Made by a program: the position numbers and the translations under genes
The notes under the pieces: model-generated
The model's database searches: none
Seen by the model: only the letters and a program-made list of their open reading frames with translations
What the model was told of the DNA's origin: nothing
Shown: piece after piece, positions 33,846 through 43,390 of the stretch
How positions within the stretch are numbered: position 1 is the first letter of the stretch
How the letters are laid out: each line of letters opens with the position of its first letter
Assembly (NCBI GenBank): GCA_963742725.1
Contig: CAVUMX010000001.1
Span: forward strand, 310,001-374,000
Direction of reading: 5' to 3'
Source: CAVVAL01 sp963742725
GTDB lineage: Bacteria; Actinomycetota; Actinomycetes; Mycobacteriales; Cryptosporangiaceae
Length of the DNA: 64,000 bases

Positions 33846-34024
33846 GTGATCCTCGCTTCATGACGGTTACGGCGGTGTTGCAGATCGTGCGGGTCGGCGT
33901 GGCGTGAGTCACTGTTAGGTGACCAACGGAGTTTGAGTTCTTTGTGGTCACGCCCGCGCCCCTTCCGCCGGCCACGCGGGTGCTGCAGGCTCACCCGTCA
34001 AGCGGAGCGAGGAGGTGACCACCG
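33846..34024. promoter_or_regulatory. Divergent control region between tctCBA and the CitA/CitB-type system
   Basis: A 179-bp region with an inverted repeat GTCAC-N6-GTGAC at 33908-33923 and another GGTCAC at 33946-33951, in an AT-richer stretch. These are candidate sites for the adjacent response regulator. The kinase Shine-Dalgarno sequence GAGGAGG is at its right end. Confidence 0.45.
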
Positions 34025-35587
34025 ATGCGTCCCAAGCTGACCCTGGCCGGTCAGTTCCTCGCGTTTCAGCTGGTCATCGGCTTTGTCGTGCTGATTGCCG
34101 TGGCCGCTGTGTCGCTCGCGCAGTCGGCCGAGACGTTCCGCCGCGACCAGGGCCACCGCATGCTGTCCATCGCCGAGAACGTGGCCACCACCCGCGTCGC
34201 GCGGCTCGGGCTCGTCGACCCCGCGCAGCAGACGGCACTCCCGCCGCTGGCCGAGGGGACACGGTCCGTGTCGGGCGCGTCGTTCGTGATCATCGCCCGT
34301 CCGGACCGCACGATCCTCACCTCACCCGACCCACGCCAGCTCGGGCGGCGCCTGCCGCTGGGCGAGAGCCAGGTGGCCCGGAACCGGTCGTGGACGGGCG
34401 TGGTGACGCACGACGGCATCACGTCCGTGGTGGCGCACGTCCCCGTGATCGCCGAGGACGGGCGTACGGTCGGCCTGGTGGCGGTCGGCCAGAACTACCC
34501 GAGCATCTGGGAGCGTCTGCGCGACGCGACGCCGAACCTCCTCATCTACCTGGGTCTGGCGAGCGCGCTCGGCATCGCCGGTTCGTGGCTGCTGGCGCGC
34601 CGGGTCAAGCGCCAGACGCTCGGCCTCGAACCCCGCGAGATCGCCGGGCTGGTGGAACATCGTGAGGCCATGCTCCACGGCATCCGGGAGGGCGTGATCG
34701 GGCTCGACCCGCAGCGGCGCGTCACCCTGGCCAACGACGGCGCCCGCGACCTGCTCGACCTCCCCGAGGACTGCGTCGGCCGGACCCTCGACGACCTCGG
34801 CCTCGACCACCTGCTGACCGGACCGGCCGGCGGCGCCGACCAGATCGTCCTCGTGAACGAACGGGTGCTCACCCTCAACCAGATGCCGATCTCCACGCAC
34901 GGCACGGTGATCGGCTCGGTCACCACCCTGCGCGACCTCACCGAACTCGCCGCCCTGCAACGCGAACTCGGCGCCACCCGCAACGCCACCGACACGCTCC
35001 GGGCCCAGACCCACGAGTTCAGCAACCAGCTCCACACGATCTCCGGACTGATCCAGCTCGGAGAGTTCGACGAGGTCGTTCGGTTCGTCAGCGGGCTCTA
35101 CCGCAACCGCGCCCAGCTCAACCAGGACGTCACCAGCCGCGTCGCCGACCCGGCGGTCGCCGCGCTCGTGATCGCGAAGTCCAGCCTGGCCGCCGAGCAG
35201 GGCGTGGACCTGCGGCTCGCGCCGGACTCGCGGCTGGGACGCGTCGACGACCAGCTCGCGGCGGATCTCACGACGGTCGTCGGCAACCTCATCGACAACG
35301 CGCTGGACGCCGTCGGCCCGGCGCCGGGCTGGGTGGAGCTGGGGCTCGGCGATGGGGGTGGCGACGTGACCGTGGTCGTCCGGGACTCCGGGCCCGGCGT
35401 GGCCCCCGAACTCGCCGAAGAGGTGTTCCGGCAAGGCTTCACGACCAAGTCGGCGGACGGTCGTACGCGCGGTTTCGGGCTCGCGCTCACCCGGCTGGTG
35501 TGCGCCCGGCGCGGCGGCGAGATCAGCGTCGAGGGCGCCGTCTTCACCGCGCGCATCCCTGTCCGGGCGGGGGTGGCCACGCCGTGA
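34025..35587 (+). CDS. CitA/DcuS-type sensor histidine kinase
   Basis: A 520-residue membrane kinase: transmembrane helix 1 (about 12-33), an extracytoplasmic PAS-like sensor (about 35-165), helix 2 (about 172-192), a cytoplasmic PAS domain (about 210-310), then dimerisation helix with the phospho-accepting H330 in RAQTHEFSNQLHTI and a HATPase domain (NLIDNALDAV, GPGVAPEL, GFGLALTRLV). The H-box is of the citrate/fumarate sensor type. Overlaps the regulator gene (GTGA). Probably senses a carboxylate and controls the divergent tct operon. Confidence 0.93.
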   Translation: MRPKLTLAGQFLAFQLVIGFVVLIAVAAVSLAQSAETFRRDQGHRMLSIAENVATTRVARLGLVDPAQQTALPPLAEGTRSVSGASFVIIARPDRTILTSPDPRQLGRRLPLGESQVARNRSWTGVVTHDGITSVVAHVPVIAEDGRTVGLVAVGQNYPSIWERLRDATPNLLIYLGLASALGIAGSWLLARRVKRQTLGLEPREIAGLVEHREAMLHGIREGVIGLDPQRRVTLANDGARDLLDLPEDCVGRTLDDLGLDHLLTGPAGGADQIVLVNERVLTLNQMPISTHGTVIGSVTTLRDLTELAALQRELGATRNATDTLRAQTHEFSNQLHTISGLIQLGEFDEVVRFVSGLYRNRAQLNQDVTSRVADPAVAALVIAKSSLAAEQGVDLRLAPDSRLGRVDDQLAADLTTVVGNLIDNALDAVGPAPGWVELGLGDGGGDVTVVVRDSGPGVAPELAEEVFRQGFTTKSADGRTRGFGLALTRLVCARRGGEISVEGAVFTARIPVRAGVATP

Positions 35588-36252
35588 TCGAGGTACTGGT
35601 CGTCGACGACGACTTCATGGTAGCCAAGGTCCACAGTAGATTTGTCGACCGGACGCCGGGGTTCACCGTCGTCGGCGCGGTCCACACCGGCGCCGGTGCG
35701 TTGGAGGCCGCGCACGCGCTCCAGCCCGACCTGATCCTCCTCGACATCTACCTGCCCGACATGACCGGACTGGACGTCCTCACCCGGCTCCGCGAGCAGG
35801 CACCCGACGTGGACGTCCTGGTCATCAGCGCCGCCCGCGAGGTCGAGACCGTGCGCCGGGCCCTGCGCGGCGGCATCGTGCACTACCTGCTGAAACCGTT
35901 CACGTACGAGGATCTGCGCGAGCGGCTGGAGCACTACCGGTCGGCGCATCTCACCCTCGCCGAGGCCGGCACCGCCCGGCAGGCCGACGTCGACCGCGTG
36001 TTCGGTATGCCCGGCGCCCCGGACCGTTCCCTGCCCAAGGGGTTGAGCGTCGAGACGGCCCAGCTCGTCGAACAGGCGCTGCGGGACTCCACGCGCGACA
36101 TGTCCGCGTCCGAGTGCGCGTCGGTGCTCGGCCTGTCCCGGGTCAGCGCCCGCCGCTACCTCGAACACTTCGCCACGCTGGGCAAGGCGGACGTGCGGCT
36201 CCGGTACGGGGGCCAGGGCCGCCCCGAACGCCGCTACGCCTGGCGCACCTGA
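35584..36252 (+). CDS. CitB/DcuR-type response regulator
   Basis: A 222-residue regulator. Receiver domain with acidic pocket VVDDD, phospho-acceptor D54 in LLDIYLP and the conserved Lys in YLLKPFTYEDL; the output is a C-terminal helix-turn-helix (SASECASVLGLSRVSARRYLEHF) as in CitB/DpiA. GTG 35584. Coupled to the kinase gene; likely target is the tctCBA promoter. Confidence 0.93.
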   Translation: MIEVLVVDDDFMVAKVHSRFVDRTPGFTVVGAVHTGAGALEAAHALQPDLILLDIYLPDMTGLDVLTRLREQAPDVDVLVISAAREVETVRRALRGGIVHYLLKPFTYEDLRERLEHYRSAHLTLAEAGTARQADVDRVFGMPGAPDRSLPKGLSVETAQLVEQALRDSTRDMSASECASVLGLSRVSARRYLEHFATLGKADVRLRYGGQGRPERRYAWRT

Positions 36253-36291
36253 CCCCCGACCCGCGCGCGCCGCGCCCCACCTCGAGCCAAG

Positions 36292-36927
36292 TCAGCCGGG
36301 CTGGACGGCGAGCAGCACGCCGGCGTCCAGCGACACCGTCGCCCGCTCGCCCGTGAACACGTTGGAGACGCCGCGCGTCGTGCCGATCGGCAGGTCCTCG
36401 TCCACCAGCGGGTACAGCAGCCCCTCGGTGCGGACCTTGGCCGCCGGGCCGTGCACGGGCAGCAGCGAGACCAGTTCGCCGGAGGACCCGTGCAGCTCCA
36501 CCGAGCGGCGGATCACGGTCAGGGTAGCGGCGCCCATGCGGGCCACCAGCTCCACCGACGCGTACTGCGGCGCGGCGAGCAGGAACGCGTTGCCGAGCCA
36601 GTGGTCGAACCGTCCGCCGTGGCCGCCGATGACCACGACACGACGGGGCTTGCGCGCGACGGCGAGCCCCAGCGCCAGTTCCAGGTCGGTGGCGTCCTTC
36701 GCGACGGGGTGGGTCTCGATCCGTCCGCCGGCCGCGCGCACCCGCTCCAGGTCTTCCAGACTGGCCGAGTCGAAGTCGCCGATCGCCTCGTCGACCGTCA
36801 GTCCGAGTGAGAAGGCGTGGGCGATGCCACCGTCGGCGGCGATCACCCACGCGTCGGCGGGGAGGCCGGCGAGCACGTCACTCGCCGATTCCTCCCCGCC
36901 CGCGACAACCAGAACGGTGTCGATCAG
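36292..36927 (-). CDS. Thiamine pyrophosphokinase, apparently starting at CTG
   Basis: Transfers pyrophosphate from ATP to thiamine. The 211-residue product has the family core VLVVAGGEES, WVIAADGG, EAIGDFDS, KDATDLELAL and GGHGGRFDH. No ATG, GTG or TTG exists at a position that preserves the N-terminal strand: the next GTG upstream is deep in tpiA, the next downstream removes VLVVAGG. CTG at 36927 overlaps the tpiA stop as CTGA, matching the ATGA/GTGA overlaps elsewhere, so I propose CTG initiation by coupling. Function confident, start inferred. Confidence 0.82.
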   Translation of the reverse strand: MIDTVLVVAGGEESASDVLAGLPADAWVIAADGGIAHAFSLGLTVDEAIGDFDSASLEDLERVRAAGGRIETHPVAKDATDLELALGLAVARKPRRVVVIGGHGGRFDHWLGNAFLLAAPQYASVELVARMGAATLTVIRRSVELHGSSGELVSLLPVHGPAAKVRTEGLLYPLVDEDLPIGTTRGVSNVFTGERATVSLDAGVLLAVQPG

Positions 36928-37736
36928 CCCACCACGGCGTGCTCGGGGAATCGGCAGAGCGTGGCGAACTCGTCGCCGTCGAGGCTCGCGCCGCCCACCA
37001 GCGCACCGTCCACATCGTCCTTGGCCATGATGCCGGCGATGTTGTTGGCCTTCACCGATCCGCCGTAGAGGATCCTGGCCGCGTCGGCGACCTCGTCCGA
37101 GTACAGCTCGCGCAGGCGCCCACGGATCGCGGCGCACACCTCCTGCGCGTCTTCCGGGGTGGCGACCTTGCCGGTGCCGATGGCCCACACCGGCTCGTAC
37201 GCGATGACGATCGTCTTGGCCTGCTCGGCCGGGATCTTCGCCAGCGCGCCGTCGAGCTGCGCGAGCGTGTAGGCCACCTGCTCGCCCGCCTCGCGCACCT
37301 CCAGCCCCTCGCCGATGCAGACGATGGGCACGATGTCGTTGGCGAACGCCGCCTTGGCCTTGGCGTTCACCAGCGCGTCGTCCTCGTGGTGGTACTGGCG
37401 GCGCTCGGAGTGCCCGACCACGACGTACGTGCAGCCCAGCTTGGCGAGCATCGCGCCGCTGATCTCGCCGGTGTAGGCGCCGGCCTTCTGCTGCGACAGG
37501 TCCTGCGCGCCGTAGCCGATGAGCAGCCGGTCACCGTCGATCAGCGTCTGGACGCTGCGCAGGTCGGTGAACGGGGGCAGCACGACCACCTCGACGGCGG
37601 TGAGCTGCTGCTCGTTGAGGCTCCACGCGATCTTCTGGGTGAGCGCGATCGCCTCGAGGTGGTTCATGTTCATCTTCCAGTTGCCCGCGATGAGCGGACG
37701 GCGCCCCTCGGGCAGCTCTGGCTTCTTCTTCGCCAC
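36924..37736 (-). CDS. tpiA: Triosephosphate isomerase
   Basis: Interconverts dihydroxyacetone phosphate and glyceraldehyde 3-phosphate. The 270-residue TIM barrel shows the substrate Lys in GNWKMN, the catalytic His in VVGHSERR, the catalytic Glu in AYEPVWAIGTG and the phosphate loop ILYGGSV. GTG 37736 lies 4 bp after the pgk stop. Last glycolytic gene of gap-pgk-tpiA; the thiamine pyrophosphokinase gene follows in overlap, whereas in many actinobacteria secG is next. Confidence 0.97.
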   Translation of the reverse strand: MAKKKPELPEGRRPLIAGNWKMNMNHLEAIALTQKIAWSLNEQQLTAVEVVVLPPFTDLRSVQTLIDGDRLLIGYGAQDLSQQKAGAYTGEISGAMLAKLGCTYVVVGHSERRQYHHEDDALVNAKAKAAFANDIVPIVCIGEGLEVREAGEQVAYTLAQLDGALAKIPAEQAKTIVIAYEPVWAIGTGKVATPEDAQEVCAAIRGRLRELYSDEVADAARILYGGSVKANNIAGIMAKDDVDGALVGGASLDGDEFATLCRFPEHAVVG

Positions 37737-37740
37737 GATC

Positions 37741-38949
37741 TCAGGCCTCCGCTTCGAGAGCGGCCAGACCCGGCAGGGTCTTGCCCTCCAGATACTCCAG
37801 CGACGCGCCGCCGCCGGTCGAGATGTGGCCGAACGCCGACTCATCCAGGCCGAGCGCCCGGACGGCCGCCGCCGAGTCGCCGCCGCCGACGATCGACAGA
37901 CCGTCCACAGCGGACACTGCCTGCGCCACCGCGCGCGTGCCCTCGGCGAACGGCGCGAACTCGAACACGCCCGCCGGGCCGTTCCAGAACACGGTCTTCG
38001 CCGGGGACAGCTTCGCCGCGAAGAGTTCGGCCGTGGCCGGGCCGATGTCCAGGCCCTTCCAGTCGCCCTCGATCGCGTCGGCGGGCACGATCCGCGTCTC
38101 GGCGGTGTCGCTGATCTCCTTCGCGACCACCACGTCGACGGGCAGCACGATCTTGTCGCCCGCCTCGGCCAGCAGCCCCTTGCAGGTGTCGATCATCTCG
38201 GCTTCCAGCAGCGAACCGCCGACGCCGTGGCCCTGGGCCGCGAGGAACGTGAAGCACATCCCGCCGCCGACCAGCAGGTGGTCGACCTTGGGCAGCAGCG
38301 ACCGGATCACCGCGAGCTTGTCCGAGACCTTGCTGCCGCCGAGCACCACCACGTACGGGGTGTCCGGGTTGCCGGTGAGCCGGCGCAGCACCTCGACCTC
38401 GCGCAGCACCAGGCCACCGGCGTACGCCGGCAGGAGCTTCGCGACGTCGTACACGCTGGCGTGCTTGCGGTGGACGGCGCCGAACGCGTCGTCCACGTAC
38501 GCGTCCGCGAGCGACGCCAACTCCGCGGCGAACGCGGCCCGCTCGGCGTCGTCCTTGCTGGTCTCGCCCGGGTTGAACCGCAGGTTCTCCAGCAGCGCCA
38601 CGCCGCCGTCGGCCAGCCCGTCGACGGCCGCGCGGGCCTCCGGGCCCACGGTGTCCGACGCGAACGCGACCGGCGAACCCAGCAGCTCACCGAAGCGCGC
38701 GGCGACCAGCGCGAGCGAGTACTTCGGCTCCGGCGCGCCCTTGGGGCGGCCGAGGTGCGAGACGACGACGACGCGCGCGCCGGCGTCCCGCAGCGCCGTG
38801 ACCGTGGGGAGGACCGCACGGATGCGGCCGTCATCTGAAATGGATGTCGCCGATCGTTTTCCTGATTCCAAAGGGACGTTGAGGTCGGCGCGTACCAGCA
38901 CGCGCCGACCCGTCACGCCCTCGGCGAGCAGGTCGTCGAGGGTTTTCAT
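37741..38949 (-). CDS. pgk: Phosphoglycerate kinase
   Basis: Transfers the acyl phosphate of 1,3-bisphosphoglycerate to ADP. The 402-residue product has RVLVRADLNVPL at the N-terminus, VVVSHLGRPKG, the hinge, and nucleotide-binding segments VVLGGSKVSDK and IVGGGDSAAAV, ending with STGGGASLEYLEG. ATG 38949 is one base after the gap stop codon. Central member of the glycolytic operon. Confidence 0.98.
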   Translation of the reverse strand: MKTLDDLLAEGVTGRRVLVRADLNVPLESGKRSATSISDDGRIRAVLPTVTALRDAGARVVVVSHLGRPKGAPEPKYSLALVAARFGELLGSPVAFASDTVGPEARAAVDGLADGGVALLENLRFNPGETSKDDAERAAFAAELASLADAYVDDAFGAVHRKHASVYDVAKLLPAYAGGLVLREVEVLRRLTGNPDTPYVVVLGGSKVSDKLAVIRSLLPKVDHLLVGGGMCFTFLAAQGHGVGGSLLEAEMIDTCKGLLAEAGDKIVLPVDVVVAKEISDTAETRIVPADAIEGDWKGLDIGPATAELFAAKLSPAKTVFWNGPAGVFEFAPFAEGTRAVAQAVSAVDGLSIVGGGDSAAAVRALGLDESAFGHISTGGGASLEYLEGKTLPGLAALEAEA

Positions 38950-38950
38950 C

Positions 38951-39955
<1,005 letters not shown>

Positions 39956-40342
39956 GCCGATCTCCTCAACATGTGTATGCGTTGAATGCTGCCGCGGGCG
40001 GCGCTGCGCGCGGGGTTCCCCGATGCGACCCTATCTGGTCGGCGGGGGCGGTCCGCAGGGTCCCGTCAGAATCGGTTCAGCACCGGCCCGGCCAGCCCGT
40101 TTCGTCCCACCCCGCGCCCGCCCCACCGCCGTCGCACGCCACCCGCCGCCCGACCGCCGTCGCACGCCACCCGGCGGCCCGGCGGCGTTACGGCGCCACC
40201 CGAGCCGGCCGCCACCCGCGCCGCCCGCCGCACGCCACCCGCGCCGCCGCCACCCGCGGAGCCGGGTCGCTGGCCCCGCGCCGCGTGGGCAAGCCGCCCA
40301 CCGCTGGCGCCGCCGGCCGCGCAACCCGGCGGCCCGGCGGCG
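39956..40342. repeat. 387-bp gap between whiA and gap, rich in C-heavy direct repeats
   Basis: No gene seen. The part next to gap (39956-40080) is AT-richer and must hold its promoter. From about 40085 to 40342 the strand is extremely C-rich with repeated CGCCACCCG words: a 21-bp repeat at 40125-40145 and 40153-40173, and a 30-bp perfect repeat at 40169-40198 and 40324-40353, the second copy covering the whiA stop codon. Confidence 0.75.
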
Positions 40343-41323
40343 TTACGGCGCCAGCATCTCCGGGGTCACGCTGGCCTCGGTGTCGGGAATGCCCGAGTCG
40401 TGGGCGCGCTTGTCCGCGAGCGCCAGGAGACGCCTTATACGGCCGGCGACAGCGTCCTTCGTGAGAACCGGTTCGGCGAGCGAGCCCAGTTCCTCCAGGG
40501 ACGCCTGCCGGTGCATGAGCCGGAGCCGCCCGGCCGCGAGCAGGTGCTCGGGCGCGTCCTCGCCGAGGATCTCTATGGCCCGCGCCACGCGCGCTCCGGC
40601 TGCGACGGCCGCGCGAGCGGACCGGCGCAGGTTCGCGTCGTCGAAGTTGGCGAGCCGGTTGGCGGTGGCGCGCACCTCGCGCCGCATCCGGCGCTCCTCC
40701 CAGGCCAGGACGCTGTCGTGCGCCCCGATCCGGACCAGCAGCGCACCGATCGAGTCGCCGTCGCGCACCACGACCCGGTCGAACCCCCGGACCTCACGCG
40801 CCTTCGAGCCGATCCCGAGCCGCCGCGCCGCCCCGACCAGCGCCAGCGCCGCTTCCGGCCCCGGGCACGTGATCTCCAGCGCGGACGACCGTCCGGGCTC
40901 GGTCAGCGAGCCGTGCGCCAGGAACGCGCCACGCCACGCCGACTCCGCACAGCACATCCCCGCCGACACGACCTGCGGCGGCAGCCCACGGACCGGCCTG
41001 CCGCGCACGTCCAGCAGCCCGGTCTGGCGGGCCAGCGCCTCGCCGTCCTTCACGACCCGGACGACGTACCGGCTGCCCTTGCGCAGCCCACCGGACGCGA
41101 GCACGTGGACCTCGCTCGCGTGCCCGTACACCTCGGCGATCTCTCGCCGCAGTCGCCGCGCGGCCACACCGGTGTCGAGTTCCGCCTCGACGACCACCCG
41201 CCCGCTCACAATGTGCAGTCCACCGGCAAATCTCAGCAAAGCCGCCATTTCGGACTTACGGCAGCAAGGCTTTGTGACCACCAGCCGGCTCAACTCGTCC
41301 TTCACCGCAGCAGTCATCGCCAT
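40343..41323 (-). CDS. whiA: Sporulation/cell-division regulator WhiA
   Basis: DNA-binding protein required for sporulation septation in Streptomyces and present throughout Gram-positives. The 326-residue product has the N-terminal LAGLIDADG-like fold (VKDELSRLVVTKPCCRKSEM, ALLRFAGGLHI) and a C-terminal helix-turn-helix (SLEELGSLAEPVLTKDAVAGRIRRLL). The usual LAGLIDADG-like loop is degenerate, consistent with lack of nuclease activity in WhiA. ATG 41323, 6 bp after yvcK. Confidence 0.97.
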   Translation of the reverse strand: MAMTAAVKDELSRLVVTKPCCRKSEMAALLRFAGGLHIVSGRVVVEAELDTGVAARRLRREIAEVYGHASEVHVLASGGLRKGSRYVVRVVKDGEALARQTGLLDVRGRPVRGLPPQVVSAGMCCAESAWRGAFLAHGSLTEPGRSSALEITCPGPEAALALVGAARRLGIGSKAREVRGFDRVVVRDGDSIGALLVRIGAHDSVLAWEERRMRREVRATANRLANFDDANLRRSARAAVAAGARVARAIEILGEDAPEHLLAAGRLRLMHRQASLEELGSLAEPVLTKDAVAGRIRRLLALADKRAHDSGIPDTEASVTPEMLAP

Positions 41324-41329
41324 ATGCGC

Positions 41330-42355
41330 TCACCTCGCCGTTTCGTCCCACCCCAGGTCTGCGCGGTCGATCACCGAACGCAGCACGGACGCCAATGCCC
41401 CCGGATCATGCCGTGGGCTGCCGTCAGCAACCGCGACCGGCGCGACCACCAATCTCCCCCCGAGAGATTCTGCCGCACTCGTGAGGCGTGTGTGGTCCCG
41501 TACCACCCGCGGATCCGCGACCACGGCGTCAACGGTGAACTCCGGCGCGTGCCTGGTCAATGCCGCGAGGTGTTCCTCCGCCGACCAGCCGTCCGTCTCG
41601 CCCGGTTCGTCCGAGAGGTTCAGCGCCACGATACGGCGGGCACGGGTCTTCTCGATCGCCGCCCGGAGTTCCGGTACCAGGAAGTGCGGCAGCACGCTCG
41701 TGAACCAGGAACCGGGACCGAACACGAGCCAGTCGGCGGCCCCGACGGCAGCCACCGCCTCGGCACAGGCCGGCGGATCCGCCGGTTCGAGCCGCACGCC
41801 GAGGACGTGACCGGGCGTCTTCGCCACCGTGGCCTGCCCGCGCACCAACGAACGCTCATCCGGACGGGTCGGATCGAGGCCGACGACGTCCGCGACGATC
41901 TCCAGCGGCTCCGCCGACATCGGCAGGACACGGCCGCACGCGCCGAGCATCCGGCCGGCGTGGTCGAGCGCCGCCACCGGACCGCCCAGGACCTCCACCA
42001 GCCCCGTCAGGACCAGGTTCCCGATCGCGTGGCCGCCGAGATCGCCGTCGCCGGGGAAACGGTGCTGGAACAGCATCGACCGCAGCTCCGCGTCCGGACC
42101 TTCGCCTGCGAGCGCCACCAGCGCCTGCCGCAGGTCACCGGGCGGCAGGACACCGAACTCCTTGCGCAGCCGCCCGCTGGACCCGCCGTCGTCGGCGACC
42201 GTCACCACGGCCGTGAGGTCGACGTCGAGCCGCCGCAAGGCCCGCAGCGCCGAGAACAACCCGTGGCCCCCACCGAACGCCACGACCTTCGTCTGCACCA
42301 GCTGGCTCTGTGCTTGCTGGTTCTCTCGCTGCGCGGCGCCGTTTCGCTCGTTCAC
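41330..42355 (-). CDS. yvcK: YvcK/CofD-like gluconeogenesis and cell-wall factor
   Basis: A 341-residue protein of the YvcK family, which binds UDP-sugars and is needed for growth on gluconeogenic carbon sources and normal cell shape. The family motifs are VVAFGGGHGLFSALRAL, TVADDGGSSGRLR, GDLRQALVAL and a central GGHAIGNL. The GTG start at 42355 overlaps the stop of a 26-codon mini-ORF as GTGA. Between rapZ and whiA as in nearly all actinobacteria. Confidence 0.95.
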   Translation of the reverse strand: MNERNGAAQRENQQAQSQLVQTKVVAFGGGHGLFSALRALRRLDVDLTAVVTVADDGGSSGRLRKEFGVLPPGDLRQALVALAGEGPDAELRSMLFQHRFPGDGDLGGHAIGNLVLTGLVEVLGGPVAALDHAGRMLGACGRVLPMSAEPLEIVADVVGLDPTRPDERSLVRGQATVAKTPGHVLGVRLEPADPPACAEAVAAVGAADWLVFGPGSWFTSVLPHFLVPELRAAIEKTRARRIVALNLSDEPGETDGWSAEEHLAALTRHAPEFTVDAVVADPRVVRDHTRLTSAAESLGGRLVVAPVAVADGSPRHDPGALASVLRSVIDRADLGWDETAR

Positions 42356-42432
42356 GGGCGCCCCTCGCTCCGCTCGGCGACCCCGCGAACGGGGTTGCTG
42401 TGCCGATTGGTTCGCTCGCTTCGCTCGTTCAC
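42352..42432 (-). CDS. 26-codon mini-ORF bridging rapZ and yvcK
   Basis: Reads VNERSERTNRHS... and ends GRP. Its GTG (42432) overlaps the rapZ stop as GTGA and its TGA (42354-42352) overlaps the yvcK GTG in the same way. Its first 13 bases, GTGAACGAGCGAA, are identical to the first 13 of yvcK, suggesting a partial duplication of the yvcK start. It may be a translated linker that carries ribosomes from rapZ to yvcK rather than a functional peptide. Confidence 0.45.
   Translation of the reverse strand: MNERSERTNRHSNPVRGVAERSEGRP
42380..42395 (-). other. UUCG-loop hairpin in the rapZ-yvcK junction
   Basis: In the transcript (minus strand) ACCCCG-UUCG-CGGGGU forms a 6-bp GC-rich stem with a UUCG loop, inside the mini-ORF. 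It may be a pause, processing or attenuation element; with no U-tract it is not an obvious intrinsic terminator. Confidence 0.6.
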
Positions 42433-43376
42433 TCGCGCCCCAGATCCCTGTGGACGGCGTGGGTCTGCAACCCGCGACGGGCCAGCAGCGACGCCAACTG
42501 CTCGGCGCTGGCGACGCTGCGGTGCTTGCCGCCGGTGCAGCCCACGGCGATCGTCAGGTACCTCTTGCCCTCGCGCCGGAAACCTTCGGTCGCTTCCTCG
42601 ACCAGGTCGGCGTAGCGGTCCAGGAAGGACGACGCGCCGGGCTGCCCCAGCACGTACTCGCTGACCGACGGATCGCGGCCCGTCAGCGGCCGTAGCTCCG
42701 GCACCCAGTGCGGGTTCGGCAGGAACCGCATGTCGACGACGAGGTCCGCGTCGGCGGGCAGCCCGTACTTGAAGCCGAACGACAGCACCGTGACGCGCAA
42801 CGCCAGCGACTCGGCGGCGAACAGCTCCTCGACCCGGGCGCGCAGCTGGTTGACGTTGAGCAGGGTCGTGTCGATCGTCAGGTCGGCTTCGCCGCGTGCG
42901 TCGAGCAGGAGTTCGCGTTCGGCGGCGATCCCGTCCGCGAGCCGGCCGTCGCCCTGGAGCGGATGGGGCCGGCGGACGCTCTCGAACCGGTGGATCAGGA
43001 CGTCGTCCGAGGCGTCGACGAACAGCACGCGGGGCCGGAACCCGCGACCGCGCAGCTCGGCGACGGCGCCCGTCAGGTCGGTGGAGAACGCGCGGCTACG
43101 GACGTCGAGGATCATCGCCGTGCGGCGCGCCTGCCCGCCGGACTCGTGCGCCAGCTCGGCCATCGTCACCATCAGCGCCTGCGGGAGGTTGTCGACCACG
43201 TAGTAGCCGACGTTCTCCAACGCACGCGCGACCGTGCTCCGGCCCGCGCCGGAGAGCCCCGTCACGATCACCAGGTCCATGCTCTCGCGGTCCAGGCCGG
43301 ACCGGGCACCGCCCGCTCTGTCTGTGCTCTCGGCCGGCGGACCGACCGCGGCCGGTCCGATGCTCAGCTCGTCCAC
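42429..43376 (-). CDS. rapZ: RapZ-family nucleotide-binding protein (YvcJ)
   Basis: P-loop NTPase-like protein; in E. coli RapZ is an RNA-binding adaptor for RNase E, and Gram-positive YvcJ hydrolyses GTP. The 315-residue product has Walker A GLSGAGRSTVA, a VVDNLPQAL motif and the C-terminal domain with HWVPELRPLTGRD and IAVGCTGGKHRSV. GTG 43376 has GGGGGG upstream; ATG 43280 (MDLVIVTGL) is the alternative and would remove 32 variable residues. Confidence 0.94.
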   Translation of the reverse strand: MDELSIGPAAVGPPAESTDRAGGARSGLDRESMDLVIVTGLSGAGRSTVARALENVGYYVVDNLPQALMVTMAELAHESGGQARRTAMILDVRSRAFSTDLTGAVAELRGRGFRPRVLFVDASDDVLIHRFESVRRPHPLQGDGRLADGIAAERELLLDARGEADLTIDTTLLNVNQLRARVEELFAAESLALRVTVLSFGFKYGLPADADLVVDMRFLPNPHWVPELRPLTGRDPSVSEYVLGQPGASSFLDRYADLVEEATEGFRREGKRYLTIAVGCTGGKHRSVASAEQLASLLARRGLQTHAVHRDLGRE

Positions 43377-43390
43377 GTGCCCCCCACTCG

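Noticed and set aside
33846..34024. Possible small RNA gene in the tctC-kinase gap
   Set aside because: AT-rich region is explained by two divergent promoters; no terminator-like hairpin seen.
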